Positions 43,969 through 53,545 of a stretch of 64,000 nt of DNA are shown piece by piece. Origin of the DNA: Halomonas sp. 'Soap Lake #6' (GTDB lineage: Bacteria; Pseudomonadota; Gammaproteobacteria; Pseudomonadales; Halomonadaceae); assembly GCF_003031405.1 (NCBI RefSeq), contig NZ_CP020469.1:4030001-4094000 (forward strand), in the 5' to 3' direction. How positions within the stretch are numbered: position 1 is the stretch's first letter; each line of letters opens with the position of its first letter. A program made the translations under genes and the position numbers. The notes beneath the pieces were generated by a model that had not been told where the DNA came from, ran no database searches, and worked only from the letters and a program-made list of their open reading frames with translations.

Positions 43969-45033
43969 ATGTCTCTACAGCTAACTTCCTCAGCAACATC
44001 AACGCTTTATTCAAAGTCAACGTCTATGAAGCGCACCATAGTAGCAACGGTTGCGGCTGCCACGCTGGTGGCTGCGGCAAATGCCTCTGCTCAAACGTTG
44101 CGTTTTGCCCACGTTGATCCCGATGACTGGACCACCTCTAAAAAAGGGGCAGCAGGTCACGTGTTCAAAAACCTAGTGGAAGCTGAAACGGACCTCACCG
44201 TGGAGCTATATCCTGCCGGGTCTTTAGGCGGTGAAGTCGAGCTAATTGAAGGTGCTCAGGATGGCACTATTAGCATTGCAATGGTTTCCGGTTCCTATGC
44301 CAACTTCTGCCCGGCGGTCGCCGTCACTGATATCCCTTACACCTTCCCGTCAGCACCAGTCGCTTGGCAGGTGATGGACGGCGAGTTTGGCACTGCGCTT
44401 GCCGAGCACTGCTTGCAACAAACAGGCCTGAGAACGCTGGCTTACGGTGAAACCGGCTTTCGCCATTTCACCAACTCCGTGCGCCCTATCCACTCACCGG
44501 AAGATATGCGCGGACTGAAGTTCCGTGTGCAAACTATTCCGCTCTATCTGGAATTGGTGCGCGGGCTTGGCGCCGAGCCCCAAGGCATTTCCTGGGGTGA
44601 AGTGCCCACAGCCTTGGCAACCGGTGTGGTCGATGGCCAAGAAAACCCTATTTCGGTTATCTACGGTAACAACTTCTACGAGTTTCAGGATTACCTGACC
44701 CTGGATCGCCATGTTTACGGCGTCGACCACCTGCTGATTAACGATGACATCTTTCAGTCACTTAGCAATGAAGAACAAGCCGCCGTTAAGCGGGCAGCCG
44801 TGGTGGCTGGGACTACGGGCCGTGCGATTCAGCAGTTCAACTCAGCCGAAGGCATCGTCAAGTTGGAAGCAGCAGGCATGGAGATCACCCAACCCACCGC
44901 TGAACAGATGGAAGCCTTCCGCGAAGCCGCTCAACCCCGAGTTCAGGCTTACCTGCGTGATGAGCTGGGCGATGATGCAGAATGGATCGATCGCCTCTCT
45001 TCCGCTGTTGATGAGGTCTCTGCACGCTTCTAA
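43969..45033 (+). CDS. dctP: TRAP substrate-binding protein of the quinate/shikimate block
   Basis: A 354-residue periplasmic receptor. The hydrophobic signal core MKRTIVATVAAATLVAAANA begins at residue 20 and is followed by SAQTLRFAHVDPDDW. The start at 43969 is supported by AGAGGA 8 nt upstream, giving an extended n-region; 44026 is the alternative. The arginine motif RGLKFRVQ lies near residue 180, and VPTALATGVVDGQENP is typical of C4-dicarboxylate-type TRAP receptors. The operon (dctPQM-quiC-aroE-like) suggests that quinate, shikimate or dehydroshikimate is the cargo. Confidence 0.92.
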   Translation: MSLQLTSSATSTLYSKSTSMKRTIVATVAAATLVAAANASAQTLRFAHVDPDDWTTSKKGAAGHVFKNLVEAETDLTVELYPAGSLGGEVELIEGAQDGTISIAMVSGSYANFCPAVAVTDIPYTFPSAPVAWQVMDGEFGTALAEHCLQQTGLRTLAYGETGFRHFTNSVRPIHSPEDMRGLKFRVQTIPLYLELVRGLGAEPQGISWGEVPTALATGVVDGQENPISVIYGNNFYEFQDYLTLDRHVYGVDHLLINDDIFQSLSNEEQAAVKRAAVVAGTTGRAIQQFNSAEGIVKLEAAGMEITQPTAEQMEAFREAAQPRVQAYLRDELGDDAEWIDRLSSAVDEVSARF

Positions 45034-45054
45034 GCCCACCACCAAGCGCTTTGT

Positions 45055-45078
45055 GAGTGGGCCTATCATTGCCCACTC
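45055..45078 (+). other. Hairpin between dctP and dctQ of the quinate operon
   Basis: GAGTGGGC and GCCCACTC form a perfect 8-bp stem with an 8-nt loop, 22 nt after the dctP stop. No T-run follows. It may protect the binding-protein part of the mRNA or reduce read-through to the permease genes. Confidence 0.65.
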
Positions 45079-45117
45079 GCGACCCTGCGTGCCTGACTAT
45101 CGATTGAAGGTGCCCTC

Positions 45118-45615
45118 ATGTCATATCTTCTCGCCCGGATACACCGTGGCTTGATCCTGTTCAATGGCAGTTTGGCTGGTCTTGCCATGATACTGATTTT
45201 TCTACTGGTCGCAGGCAATGCCTTTGCGCGCTACACATACGGCGGTTCCATTAGCTGGGGAGAAGATACCGCCATCTATCTAATGATTTATGGCCTGATG
45301 TTTGGCATGTCCTGGGCGTATCTTCAGGACAAACATATCGGCTTCGACCTTATCCGTCGGCTACTACCACCACGCTGGCTGCGCTGGCAGGCAGTTGTCA
45401 TTGATCTAGTGGTGCTCTTGGTAGGTATTGGCTTGATGGTATCGGCCTTTGAGTTCATTTCTGCCCGAGGGGCGCGCACTTCCTCAAGCACCGGCATGCC
45501 GATGTGGCTATTTCAAACCTCCATATTTGTAGGCGGCGCACTACTTAGCCTCTCAGCCCTGGTAATGAGTGCGCTGCGTTTTAACGAGCAGGCGGGTGAG
45601 GAGACTTCATCATGA
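45118..45615 (+). CDS. dctQ: TRAP small permease subunit of the quinate/shikimate block
   Basis: A 165-residue, four-helix DctQ protein with the family motif GGSISWGEDTAIYLMIYGLM near residue 45 and WAYLQDKHIGFDLIRRLLPP. The C-terminus overlaps the large subunit gene (ATGA), which indicates coupled translation. It is an inner-membrane partner of DctM. Confidence 0.92.
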   Translation: MSYLLARIHRGLILFNGSLAGLAMILIFLLVAGNAFARYTYGGSISWGEDTAIYLMIYGLMFGMSWAYLQDKHIGFDLIRRLLPPRWLRWQAVVIDLVVLLVGIGLMVSAFEFISARGARTSSSTGMPMWLFQTSIFVGGALLSLSALVMSALRFNEQAGEETSS

Positions 45616-46877
45616 TCTTTATTCTGCTGATAGCCCTGGTTTTGCTCGGTGTGCCGTTTGCATTTGCCATTCTGGGAACGCTCACGGTGTTGATGAGCAC
45701 TGGTGATCTGCCCTATCACATACGTATTGTGTCGCAGCAGTTCTTTGGTGGGATGGAGTCCTTCCCTTTACTGGCAATTCCGCTGTTCATTCTGGCTGGC
45801 GAGCTGATGAACGAAGCGGGCATCACACACCGCATTATTAACCTAGCCACTGCAATTGTCGGCCGTATGAAGGCAGGCTTAGCGCATGTGAACATCTGGG
45901 CATCGGTAATTTTCGCAGGCCTTTCTGGCTCGGCGATAGCCGATACCTCAGCGCTGGGCCGAGTATTTGTACCCGCTATGGAGAAAGAGGGTTACCCGCG
46001 GGATTTCGCCGCTGCGCTTACCGCTGCTTCTTCGGTCATTGGCCCGATTATTCCACCTAGTATTCCGGTGATTATCTACGCGCTGACGGTTTCCGGTGTA
46101 TCAGTGCCAGGCCTCTTTTTGGCAGGAATTGTGCCCGGGCTATTACTGGCACTAGGGCTCTCCCTCTATGTCTATTTTTTCGCTGGAGATCTGGGAGCTA
46201 CCAAGACCAGGAAACAGTCCCGTCGCCATGCCTTCCTCCACGGCCTGCTGCCCGCGCTAATGCCGGTATTTGTGGTCGGAGCCATTCTCGCCGGTATTGT
46301 CACGCCTACCGAGGCAGCAGCTTTTGCCGTGGTATACGCGCTGATCCTAGGTGTGGTGCTCTACCGCAATATCAAACTGGTCAACCTGCCCGGTATCTTC
46401 GCCCGCGCCATGCGCGATAGCGCGGTGATTATGGTCATTATGGGCGCGGTCGCTGCAGCCAACTGGGTGCTGACGTTCGAGCGTGTGCCCAACATGCTTA
46501 CCGAATGGGCACTGATGAATATCGATACCCAGTGGACCTTCCTCATTGCCGTCATCCTCCTGCTATTGGTGGTAGGGCTCTTTTTAGAAGGTATTGCGGC
46601 CATTTTGGTACTGGTACCAATTCTCCATCCCATCGCCATGGCGCTGGGCATCGATCCGCTGCACTTCGGGATTATCGTGATTTTCAACCTGATGATGGGG
46701 CTGATCACACCCCCCATGGGGCTCTGTCTGTTTGTTGCCGACTCCGTCTCGGGTGTTGGGATGGGTGCCATTATTCGTCGCATTCTGCCAATGCTCGCCG
46801 TGCAGTTTTTGGTCCTGCTGCTAATTACCTTCGTACCAACGCTGGTCACCTTCCTGCCACGCCTGGCGGGATACTGA
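45612..46877 (+). CDS. dctM: TRAP large permease subunit of the quinate/shikimate block
   Basis: A 421-residue membrane protein with about 12 helices. Landmarks are FPLLAIPLFILAGELMNEAG near residue 55, GLSGSAIADTSALGRVF, VIGPIIPPSIPVIIYAL near 145 and GLITPPMGLCLFVA near 365. It completes the dctPQM set upstream of quiC and carries the substrate across the inner membrane, driven by the sodium or proton gradient. Confidence 0.94.
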   Translation: MIFILLIALVLLGVPFAFAILGTLTVLMSTGDLPYHIRIVSQQFFGGMESFPLLAIPLFILAGELMNEAGITHRIINLATAIVGRMKAGLAHVNIWASVIFAGLSGSAIADTSALGRVFVPAMEKEGYPRDFAAALTAASSVIGPIIPPSIPVIIYALTVSGVSVPGLFLAGIVPGLLLALGLSLYVYFFAGDLGATKTRKQSRRHAFLHGLLPALMPVFVVGAILAGIVTPTEAAAFAVVYALILGVVLYRNIKLVNLPGIFARAMRDSAVIMVIMGAVAAANWVLTFERVPNMLTEWALMNIDTQWTFLIAVILLLLVVGLFLEGIAAILVLVPILHPIAMALGIDPLHFGIIVIFNLMMGLITPPMGLCLFVADSVSGVGMGAIIRRILPMLAVQFLVLLLITFVPTLVTFLPRLAGY

Positions 46878-46905
46878 TATTCATCAATGTAAGGAGCATG
46901 ATGTC

Positions 46906-48774
46906 ATGTACTCATCCATTGCCACAGTTTGCCTGAGCGGCTCGCTGGAAGAGAAGGTAGACGCCATTACGCAGGCGGGCTTTGAAGGGCTTGAGCTATT
47001 TGAAAATGACTTAACGGCGTTCTCCGGCACACCACGGGAAGCGGGTGAGTTAATTCGCGCCCGCGGGCTGAAGCTGGTAACACTACAGCCGTTTCGCGAT
47101 TTTGAAGGCCTGCAAGGCCGCGCCCGGGAGCGGGCATTCGACCGCGCTGAGCATAAGTTTGACCTAATGGAGGAGCTCGGCACGGATCTGCTCATGGCAT
47201 GCAGTACCGTTCACCCCGACTCGCTACCGGGGTTAAGCCGCGCCGCCGATGACTTTTATGAGCTGGGCGAGCGCGCCGCGCGGCGTAATCTGCGCGTGGC
47301 CTATGAAGCGTTGGCCTGGGGTCGCCATATTCACGACTACCGCGACAGCTGGGAAGTAGTACGCCGCGCCGCACATCCCAATGTGGGCCTGGTTCTGGAT
47401 ACCTTCCATATTTTCTCCCGCCAGACGGAGCTAGGCACCATCGGCCGTATTCCTGGTGATCGCATCTTCCTGGTACAGACCGCCGATGCACCGCGCCTCT
47501 CTATGGATCATCTATCGTGGAGCCGCCACTACCGCTGCTTTCCTGGCCAGGGCGAGCTACAGATGGATAAGTTCATGGCCATGTTAGAGGAGACACGTTA
47601 CGACGGCCCGCTCTCCCACGAAATCTTTAACGATGTCTTCCGCATGGGACACAGCGACCAGACCGCCCGGGATGGGCTGCGCTCCTACCACTTGCTGCGC
47701 AGTATGCAGGGGGACAGTGGTATCCCCGCGCCACAGCCGATTGAGTCGGTCGCCTTTCTCGAAATCGCCGTAGAGCCAGGCGACCTGGCACCACTGCGCG
47801 AACTGCTCGGCGCCCTGGGCATGGCCTGCGTCGGGCATCACCACACGTTGAGCGCTGAGCGCTGGGCCGCAGGTGACGTCAACCTGGTGCTCAATACCGA
47901 ATCGAGCTTTACCGGCCGCATGCCAGGACGCGATGCTACAGCGGTAACGGCGATTGGCCTGCGCGTGGCAAATGCCTATGAGGCATTCAAGCGGGCAGAC
48001 AAGCTTGGCTACGATATTGTCGAGCCTGAAGAAGTCGGCGCTAGCCACCGTATGAGCGCACTGCGCAATGTGGATGGCAGCCTCTCCTATATCATCGACG
48101 ACTCACAGCTAAGCCGCACCTGGGATCAAGAGTTCCCCGTGGATGTTCAGCCGGTTCCCCAGGGAGCACTGGTGGATATCGACCATATTAGCGTAGCGCT
48201 CTCCTACCACGATTATCTCTCGCTGATGCTGCAGTACCGCGCCATTTTCCAGTTGGCGCCCACACCCTCATTTGATGTAGCGGATCCGCGTGGACTGATC
48301 CAAAGTCAGGTGCTGCAAAACCACAATGGCCGCTTTCGCCTGGCGCTTAACGCCAGTGCCTCGCCGGATACCGCCAGTAACCGCTTTGTTCGCCAGTATG
48401 GTGGTTCGGGGATTCACCACGTCGCCCTGCGTACCAACTCCATGCGCGAGACCAGCGCAGCACTGCAGCAGGCGGGCACGCCGGTACTGCCCATTCCCGG
48501 TAACTACTACCGTGACCTTGCCGCCCGCTTTGACCTCCCTGCCCAAACCCAACATTGGATGGAAGAGCATCACATCCTGTTTGATCAGGACAGCAACGGC
48601 GACTTTCATCAGCTATATACCCAGCCCGGCCGACAAGCGTTCTTCTTTGAGCTGGTGCAGCGTGAGGGTTACCAAGGGCTAGGGGCACCGAATGCCTTTG
48701 TGCGCGTAACGGCACAACAGCGCCTGGAAGCGGCCATTAGTAGCCATCAAGACAAGGGAGAGAGCCAAGCATGA
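46906..48774 (+). CDS. quiC: 3-dehydroshikimate dehydratase, bimodular QuiC type
   Basis: This 622-residue enzyme converts 3-dehydroshikimate to protocatechuate. The N-terminal half is an AP-endonuclease-2-like TIM barrel (QAGFEGLELFENDL, LMACSTVHPDS, GLVLDTFHIFSR and SHEIFNDVF with metal-binding residues). The C-terminal half is a vicinal-oxygen-chelate domain like hydroxyphenylpyruvate dioxygenase (VDIDHISVAL, GSGIHHVALRTN and FFFELVQREGY). Such fusions are known from Pseudomonas. It links the quinate/shikimate route to the pca genes upstream and overlaps the next gene by 4 nt. Confidence 0.93.
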   Translation: MYSSIATVCLSGSLEEKVDAITQAGFEGLELFENDLTAFSGTPREAGELIRARGLKLVTLQPFRDFEGLQGRARERAFDRAEHKFDLMEELGTDLLMACSTVHPDSLPGLSRAADDFYELGERAARRNLRVAYEALAWGRHIHDYRDSWEVVRRAAHPNVGLVLDTFHIFSRQTELGTIGRIPGDRIFLVQTADAPRLSMDHLSWSRHYRCFPGQGELQMDKFMAMLEETRYDGPLSHEIFNDVFRMGHSDQTARDGLRSYHLLRSMQGDSGIPAPQPIESVAFLEIAVEPGDLAPLRELLGALGMACVGHHHTLSAERWAAGDVNLVLNTESSFTGRMPGRDATAVTAIGLRVANAYEAFKRADKLGYDIVEPEEVGASHRMSALRNVDGSLSYIIDDSQLSRTWDQEFPVDVQPVPQGALVDIDHISVALSYHDYLSLMLQYRAIFQLAPTPSFDVADPRGLIQSQVLQNHNGRFRLALNASASPDTASNRFVRQYGGSGIHHVALRTNSMRETSAALQQAGTPVLPIPGNYYRDLAARFDLPAQTQHWMEEHHILFDQDSNGDFHQLYTQPGRQAFFFELVQREGYQGLGAPNAFVRVTAQQRLEAAISSHQDKGESQA

Positions 48775-49649
48775 TCAAACTCGGACTGGTAGGGGAAGGC
48801 ATTGCCAAGTCACAATCCCCCGATTTGCACGAACGTCTAGGCGCGTCATTGGGTGAGCCGGTACGCTACGATTTAATCGACAGCCGAGGCGTAGCGAACT
48901 TTGATTTTCCCAACGCCATACAACGCCTGCGTACCGATGGCTATCGTGGTACCAACGTCACTTTTCCCTTTAAAGAACAAGCTGCGCGGCTAGCCGATAT
49001 TCGCGGCGAAGGCGTGCGCCGAGTAGGTACCGCTAATACACTGCTTTTTGATGCCAATGGCCTACGGGCGGAAAACACCGATTACACCGGTTTTATCAGC
49101 GCCTACCGCCACTCTTTTAGTAACCAGCCCGCAGGCGAGGTGCTGTTGATCGGTGCCGGTGGCGTAGGCCGAGCAGTGGCCTGTGCACTGGGGGAGCTTG
49201 CCGTTAGCCACATCCATATTCTCGAGCACGATACTTCTCGGGCTGAAGGCCTGAGCCGTGATCTTAACGCCATGGGAATTAACGCGGCATGCGTCGCGCC
49301 GGAGCAGGTTCAACGTGAGCTACCTAACTGGCACGGAGTGGTCAACTGCTCACCGATTGGGCACATTAACCATCCTGGCTGCCCTATTGAGACCGCTGGG
49401 CTTGGCTCCCAACACTGGGTGTTTGATGCAGTCTACATCCCTGCCCACACAGAGCTTTTAAACGCCGCCCACCGGGCGGGCGCCAAAACGCTTTCGGGTG
49501 TGGACCTGTTTGTGTTTCAGGGCGTGGATGCGTTTCGCTTTTTTACCGCCGACTGCATTCCCTCTGAACAGGTTGATCCACATGTGATACCACTACGTAC
49601 GCACTACATAGAACAGCTCGTCACACATTCCGCTCACTTAGTGCCATAA
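48771..49649 (+). CDS. Shikimate/quinate dehydrogenase family protein
   Basis: A 292-residue AroE-fold oxidoreductase. The substrate site is seen in AKSQSP (Ser14, Ser16), the catalytic Lys68 in NVTFPFKE and Asp104 in ENTDYTGF; the nucleotide loop is GAGGVG near residue 128. Its place after quiC, overlapping by 4 nt, points to catabolic oxidation of quinate or shikimate to the 3-dehydro compounds rather than to the biosynthetic AroE. After the GAGGVG strand the residues are EHD, which is compatible with NAD rather than NADP. Confidence 0.88.
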   Translation: MIKLGLVGEGIAKSQSPDLHERLGASLGEPVRYDLIDSRGVANFDFPNAIQRLRTDGYRGTNVTFPFKEQAARLADIRGEGVRRVGTANTLLFDANGLRAENTDYTGFISAYRHSFSNQPAGEVLLIGAGGVGRAVACALGELAVSHIHILEHDTSRAEGLSRDLNAMGINAACVAPEQVQRELPNWHGVVNCSPIGHINHPGCPIETAGLGSQHWVFDAVYIPAHTELLNAAHRAGAKTLSGVDLFVFQGVDAFRFFTADCIPSEQVDPHVIPLRTHYIEQLVTHSAHLVP

Positions 49650-49674
49650 AGCGCCAAAGAAATAGCGTACAATT

Positions 49675-49689
49675 ATTCGTCATTCGAAC
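49675..49689. promoter_or_regulatory. PcaR-type dyad upstream of the AEC transporter gene
   Basis: ATTCGTCATTCGAAC fits RTTCG-N5-CGAAY and lies 34 nt before the AEC start codon, in the 74-nt gap after the dehydrogenase gene. Confidence 0.55.
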
Positions 49690-49723
49690 ACGACTATTCG
49701 CCTTTATGCGCTAAGGGGCCGCC

Positions 49724-50674
49724 ATGCTCGCTATACTTGGGATTACGACGCCCATATTCCTACTGATTGGCTTAGGGTATATAGCGAGATGGAGCGGCAT
49801 TATCCAGCGCGAGCAGATGCAGGGGGTGGGCATATTTGTGCTCTACTGCGCGCTGCCCGCGCTAGTGATTCGTGCGTTAACCCAGCAGCCTCTGGAAGAG
49901 ATTTTTAAGCTCAACTACCTGATTGCTTATGGCCTGGGCTCTATCGTCGTTTTCAGTGCGTGTTTACTGCTCTGCATAAAACTACAGCGCCAACCACTTA
50001 ACGCCGCTGCTATGCAGGCACTCGGTATGGCAGCAGCCAATAGCGGCTTTGTCGGTTATCCCGTGGCAGCCATGGTGATCGGTTCACCTGCAGCGGTTCT
50101 GTTGGCACTCAATATGGTCATTGAGACGTTGATTATTATCCCTTTGGCACTGATTCTGGCCGAAATGGGTAGCCACCAAGGTGCTAGCGTATGGAAGACG
50201 ATTAAGAAGACCGCCCTCAGCTTGATCAAAAACCCGGTGCTAGTAGGTTTATTGATCGGCATTAGCCTAGCCGTTACGGGCTTGAAGCTTCCCCTGCCGC
50301 TCTTTAAAGCTGTTGATATGCTGGCCGAGGCAGCAGGCCCGGCAGCGCTGTTTGTAATCGGCGGCGCGCTATTTGGCTTGCAGATTAAAGGTATGGCGAG
50401 GGACGTAGGTCAAATTGTCATCGGCAAACTGCTTATCCACCCGCTAGTCATTTTTATTGCCTTCACTTTTGTTCCAGACATTGATCCGCTTTATATGGCA
50501 GGTGCATTGCTATTTGCCGCCGCGCCAATGATCAGCATTTACCCACTGCTTGGCCAACGTTATGGTTTAGGCGGCGTTAGCGCTGCTGCAATGCTTGTGG
50601 CGACGGTTGCTTCCTTTTTCACGCTTAGCCTGATAATCGGATTAATGTCACACATGGGATTAATAGCGTTTTAA
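49724..50674 (+). CDS. AEC (auxin efflux carrier) family transporter
   Basis: A 316-residue, ten-helix membrane protein beginning MLAILGITTPIFLLIGLGYI, with the AEC hallmarks YCALPALVIRAL in the first half and AAANSGFVGYPVAAMVIG near residue 105. The second half repeats the topology. Family members move organic acids such as malate or aromatic acids. With a PcaR-type box upstream and a co-oriented SDR gene 43 nt downstream, it may import or export an intermediate of the protocatechuate pathway. The direction of transport is unknown. Confidence 0.88.
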   Translation: MLAILGITTPIFLLIGLGYIARWSGIIQREQMQGVGIFVLYCALPALVIRALTQQPLEEIFKLNYLIAYGLGSIVVFSACLLLCIKLQRQPLNAAAMQALGMAAANSGFVGYPVAAMVIGSPAAVLLALNMVIETLIIIPLALILAEMGSHQGASVWKTIKKTALSLIKNPVLVGLLIGISLAVTGLKLPLPLFKAVDMLAEAAGPAALFVIGGALFGLQIKGMARDVGQIVIGKLLIHPLVIFIAFTFVPDIDPLYMAGALLFAAAPMISIYPLLGQRYGLGGVSAAAMLVATVASFFTLSLIIGLMSHMGLIAF

Positions 50675-50717
50675 ATTCCAATAAAACAGAGTATTAATAC
50701 GCATAAGGACAATAAAA

Positions 50718-51461
50718 ATGGACCAGCATTCTGATCAAAACAGCGCCTCACAACCATCGTGCGCCGTTGTAACCGGCGGAGCGAGAAACATCGGCCAAGC
50801 CATTTCACTGCGCCTTCAGCAGGATGGCTATCGCGTTATTGTGGTAGATATCGTCGCGCCTGAAGCAGACTCTTTGCAAGCAGACGCCTATCAGGTCGAC
50901 CTAGCCGATGCTGATGCAACGAAGCGAGTCATGGAGGAAATCGCCGAGCATTATGTGGTAACCCGGCTGGTCAATAACGTAGGTATCGTTGCGCCAGCAC
51001 TGCTTGAAGAAGCGAGGCTTGAGGACTTCGATAAGTTAATGCACCTAAACGTGCGCTCGGCGCTAGTCTGCACTCAGGCACTTTTACCCGCTATGAAAGC
51101 ACGTGGCATGGGCCGTATTGTTATGAATACCAGCCGCGTGGTACTAGGCAAAGAGGCGCGTACAATCTACAGCGCCACTAAGGGTGCACTGCAATCCATG
51201 GCTAGAACTTGGGCGTTGGAGCTGGCAGAACACGGCATTACGGTCAACTGCGTTGCCCCTGGTCCCATCGCTACAAGCGCCTTTTGGCAGAATAACCCTC
51301 CGGATTCAGAACGTGCTCGCCGCATCATCGACAATATTCCACTCAAGCGTATGGGCCAGCCGGAAGATGTGGCCCAGGCGGCTAGCTTCTTCTGCGACGA
51401 GCGTAGCGGCTTTATTACCGGACAAACACTGTTTGTCTGTGGCGGTGTCACCGTCGGCTAG
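50718..51461 (+). CDS. Short-chain dehydrogenase/reductase
   Basis: A 247-residue SDR of the FabG type. The nucleotide motif is TGGARNIGQA near residue 17, NNVG replaces the usual NNAG near 86, and the catalytic residues are in NTSRVVLGKEARTIYSATKG (Ser, Tyr, Lys). An Asp after the second strand (VVDIV) favours NAD. It is probably transcribed with the AEC gene. In this cluster it might oxidise a hydroxylated cyclohexane acid of the quinate group, but no specific substrate can be assigned. Confidence 0.85.
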   Translation: MDQHSDQNSASQPSCAVVTGGARNIGQAISLRLQQDGYRVIVVDIVAPEADSLQADAYQVDLADADATKRVMEEIAEHYVVTRLVNNVGIVAPALLEEARLEDFDKLMHLNVRSALVCTQALLPAMKARGMGRIVMNTSRVVLGKEARTIYSATKGALQSMARTWALELAEHGITVNCVAPGPIATSAFWQNNPPDSERARRIIDNIPLKRMGQPEDVAQAASFFCDERSGFITGQTLFVCGGVTVG

Positions 51462-51477
51462 GCCTCTACGGCCTAGC
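51457..51477. other. Hairpin between convergent SDR and tctA genes
   Basis: GCTAGGCC and GGCCTAGC form a perfect 8-bp stem with a 5-nt loop. It overlaps the SDR stop codon and lies 5 nt before the tctA stop. No T-run is seen on either strand, so a terminator role is only possible. Confidence 0.4.
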
Positions 51478-51482
51478 TCAAC

Positions 51483-52988
51483 TCACCCTTGCTGCGATTT
51501 GCCAGCGGCATTACGCGCGTCACGGCGCGCTGACATAAAACGGTAAAGCGCTAACGTGATAGAACCTACGGTTAATGCGATGAAGGCCCAGGTAATGGGG
51601 CCACGCACGAAGATCGACAGGTCGTTATGGCCAATCAGTAAAGAGCGACGCAGGTTATCTTCAAACATCGGCCCGAGGATAAAACCAATGAGAAACGGTG
51701 CGGCCGGTATAGCAGCACGATTGAAGATATAGCCCACCACACCAAAGGCCAGCATTAGCCACACATCAAAGGTGTCGTTATTGACGGCGTAAGCGCCATA
51801 TACGCAGAACATTAAAACGATGGGAAACAGAATTGATTTAGGGATATCGGCAATTAATGAGAAGTACTTAATGGCCACATTGCCCACCAGCAGCAATACA
51901 ATTGAGCTAAACATAATGCCCATAAACAGGGCGTAGATCAGCGACAGGTTTTCTTGGAACATGATGGGGCCGGGTGTTAGACCATGCACCATAAAGGCAC
52001 CAAGAATAATAGCCGTGATGACATCACCAGGAATACCCAACGACAGCAGGGGGATCATCGTCGCCCCGGCGACACCGTTATTACCTGCCTCGGCAGCGGC
52101 AACGCCCTCTACCTCCCCCTTACCAAAGTTGGCCTTATTGGGAGAACGCCTGCGGGCATCACTATAGGAAATAAATGCAGCAGCCGTCGCCCCGGTCCCA
52201 GGGATTGCCCCGATAATCACACCGATCAAACTGCCGCGCACAATGGTCGTTAAGCAGCGCTTCAATTCAGAAAACGCCAAGCCAGCACCGCTCGCCTTTG
52301 CCTTAATATGCGGCAGCGCCTTTTTACGGTAGAACTCGATGATTTCGGGGATAGCAAACAGGCCGATCAATAGCGGTATAAAGGAGATGCTATCCATCAA
52401 GTTGTAGTTGCCAAAGGTAAAACGCTGGGAGCCATAGACTTCGTCCAGTCCCACCAGAGAAAGCAGAATGCCCAAAAGCGCGGCCATCAAGCCCTTAATC
52501 ATAGAGCCGCTGGCCAAAGAGATAATAATGGTCAACGAAAAACAGATCAGCCAGAAAAACTCAGGCGCACCAAAGTTCAGGGCAATTTTTGCCAAATAGG
52601 CGGCGAAAAAGATCAGCGCGATATTAGAGATAAAATCGGCAATCACCGACGAGTAGAGCGCGGCTTTCAGGGCCTTCTTGGCATGCCCCTGCTGTGCCAT
52701 GGGGTAGCCGTCCAGCAATGTGCACGCAGAAGCAGGCGAACCCGGTGTTCTGATTAAAATGGCGGTAATTGAGCCCCCGTACATCCCACCTTTGTAAATG
52801 CCCACCAATAACAGGATAGCGGCAACCGGTTGCATCGAGAAGGTAAAGGGCAGTGCCAAAGCAACTGCCATGGTAGCGGTCAACCCAGGAATCGAGCCAA
52901 CAACCACACCAATAACGACCCCCATGGCTATCGCCAGGAAGTTATCCAAACTAAAGAATATCGCGATGACTTCCGAAAAATTTTCCAT
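51483..52988 (-). CDS. tctA: Tripartite tricarboxylate transporter, large permease TctA
   Basis: A 501-residue membrane protein with about 12 helices and typical TctA motifs: GVVIGVVVGSIPGLTATMAV near residue 20, GGMYGGSITAILIRTPGSPA near 65, IPGTGATAAAFISYSDARR near 265 and LSLGIPGDVITAIILGAFMV near 325. It works with TctB and TctC to import a carboxylate. The neighbouring IclR regulator and PcaR-type boxes suggest an aromatic acid or pathway acid, not necessarily citrate. Confidence 0.95.
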   Translation of the reverse strand: MENFSEVIAIFFSLDNFLAIAMGVVIGVVVGSIPGLTATMAVALALPFTFSMQPVAAILLLVGIYKGGMYGGSITAILIRTPGSPASACTLLDGYPMAQQGHAKKALKAALYSSVIADFISNIALIFFAAYLAKIALNFGAPEFFWLICFSLTIIISLASGSMIKGLMAALLGILLSLVGLDEVYGSQRFTFGNYNLMDSISFIPLLIGLFAIPEIIEFYRKKALPHIKAKASGAGLAFSELKRCLTTIVRGSLIGVIIGAIPGTGATAAAFISYSDARRRSPNKANFGKGEVEGVAAAEAGNNGVAGATMIPLLSLGIPGDVITAIILGAFMVHGLTPGPIMFQENLSLIYALFMGIMFSSIVLLLVGNVAIKYFSLIADIPKSILFPIVLMFCVYGAYAVNNDTFDVWLMLAFGVVGYIFNRAAIPAAPFLIGFILGPMFEDNLRRSLLIGHNDLSIFVRGPITWAFIALTVGSITLALYRFMSARRDARNAAGKSQQG

Positions 52989-53015
52989 AGATCACCCAGA
53001 AGAATAAGTGGCCAA

Positions 53016-53522
53016 TCAAAAACCGATTGGCGCTATCGGAAGCGGTACATTCATCACTTTTACAAAAATGAACGTCACAACAACAGGAAACACGAACGCC
53101 AGGCTATAGACCCACCAAGTACGTACGGGATGCGCCACAAAAAGCACCAGCGTTGCCAGAATGCCAGTAAATACCGCCCCCATGGATTCAAACAACGCGA
53201 CATAGATCACCAGGGCGACCACCATCAATACAAAGCGCCGTGTCGTTCCTTTCTCAATGCTTCTCTCATCCTCCTCACTGCTTCTATCCAACAGTAAGCC
53301 TTGCAGAATAAGCAGAATAGAAAACAGCACGATCAACCAACCGACGATCCCCGGTAGCCAGCGAGGCGACATCATTGGGTTTTGCAAGATGGGCGGCTCA
53401 TTGATGTAGTTAGGCACTAAGTAAAAGACCAACACAATGGCGAAGCAAAGCAGGACGATACCCGCGACTACGTCACCGGCGTCTTTTATTCTCACTGCGC
53501 GCTTGGAATGTGGTGTAGCCAT
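53016..53522 (-). CDS. tctB: Tripartite tricarboxylate transporter, small subunit TctB
   Basis: A 168-residue protein with four predicted membrane helices (VVAGIVLLCFAIVLVFYLVP first). PRWLPGIVGWLIVLFSILL between helices 1 and 2 is typical of TctB. It lies between tctC (74 nt upstream, with a hairpin) and tctA (27 nt downstream). Confidence 0.88.
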   Translation of the reverse strand: MATPHSKRAVRIKDAGDVVAGIVLLCFAIVLVFYLVPNYINEPPILQNPMMSPRWLPGIVGWLIVLFSILLILQGLLLDRSSEEDERSIEKGTTRRFVLMVVALVIYVALFESMGAVFTGILATLVLFVAHPVRTWWVYSLAFVFPVVVTFIFVKVMNVPLPIAPIGF

Positions 53523-53545
53523 CGTGGCCTTCTCCGGAGAAACAA

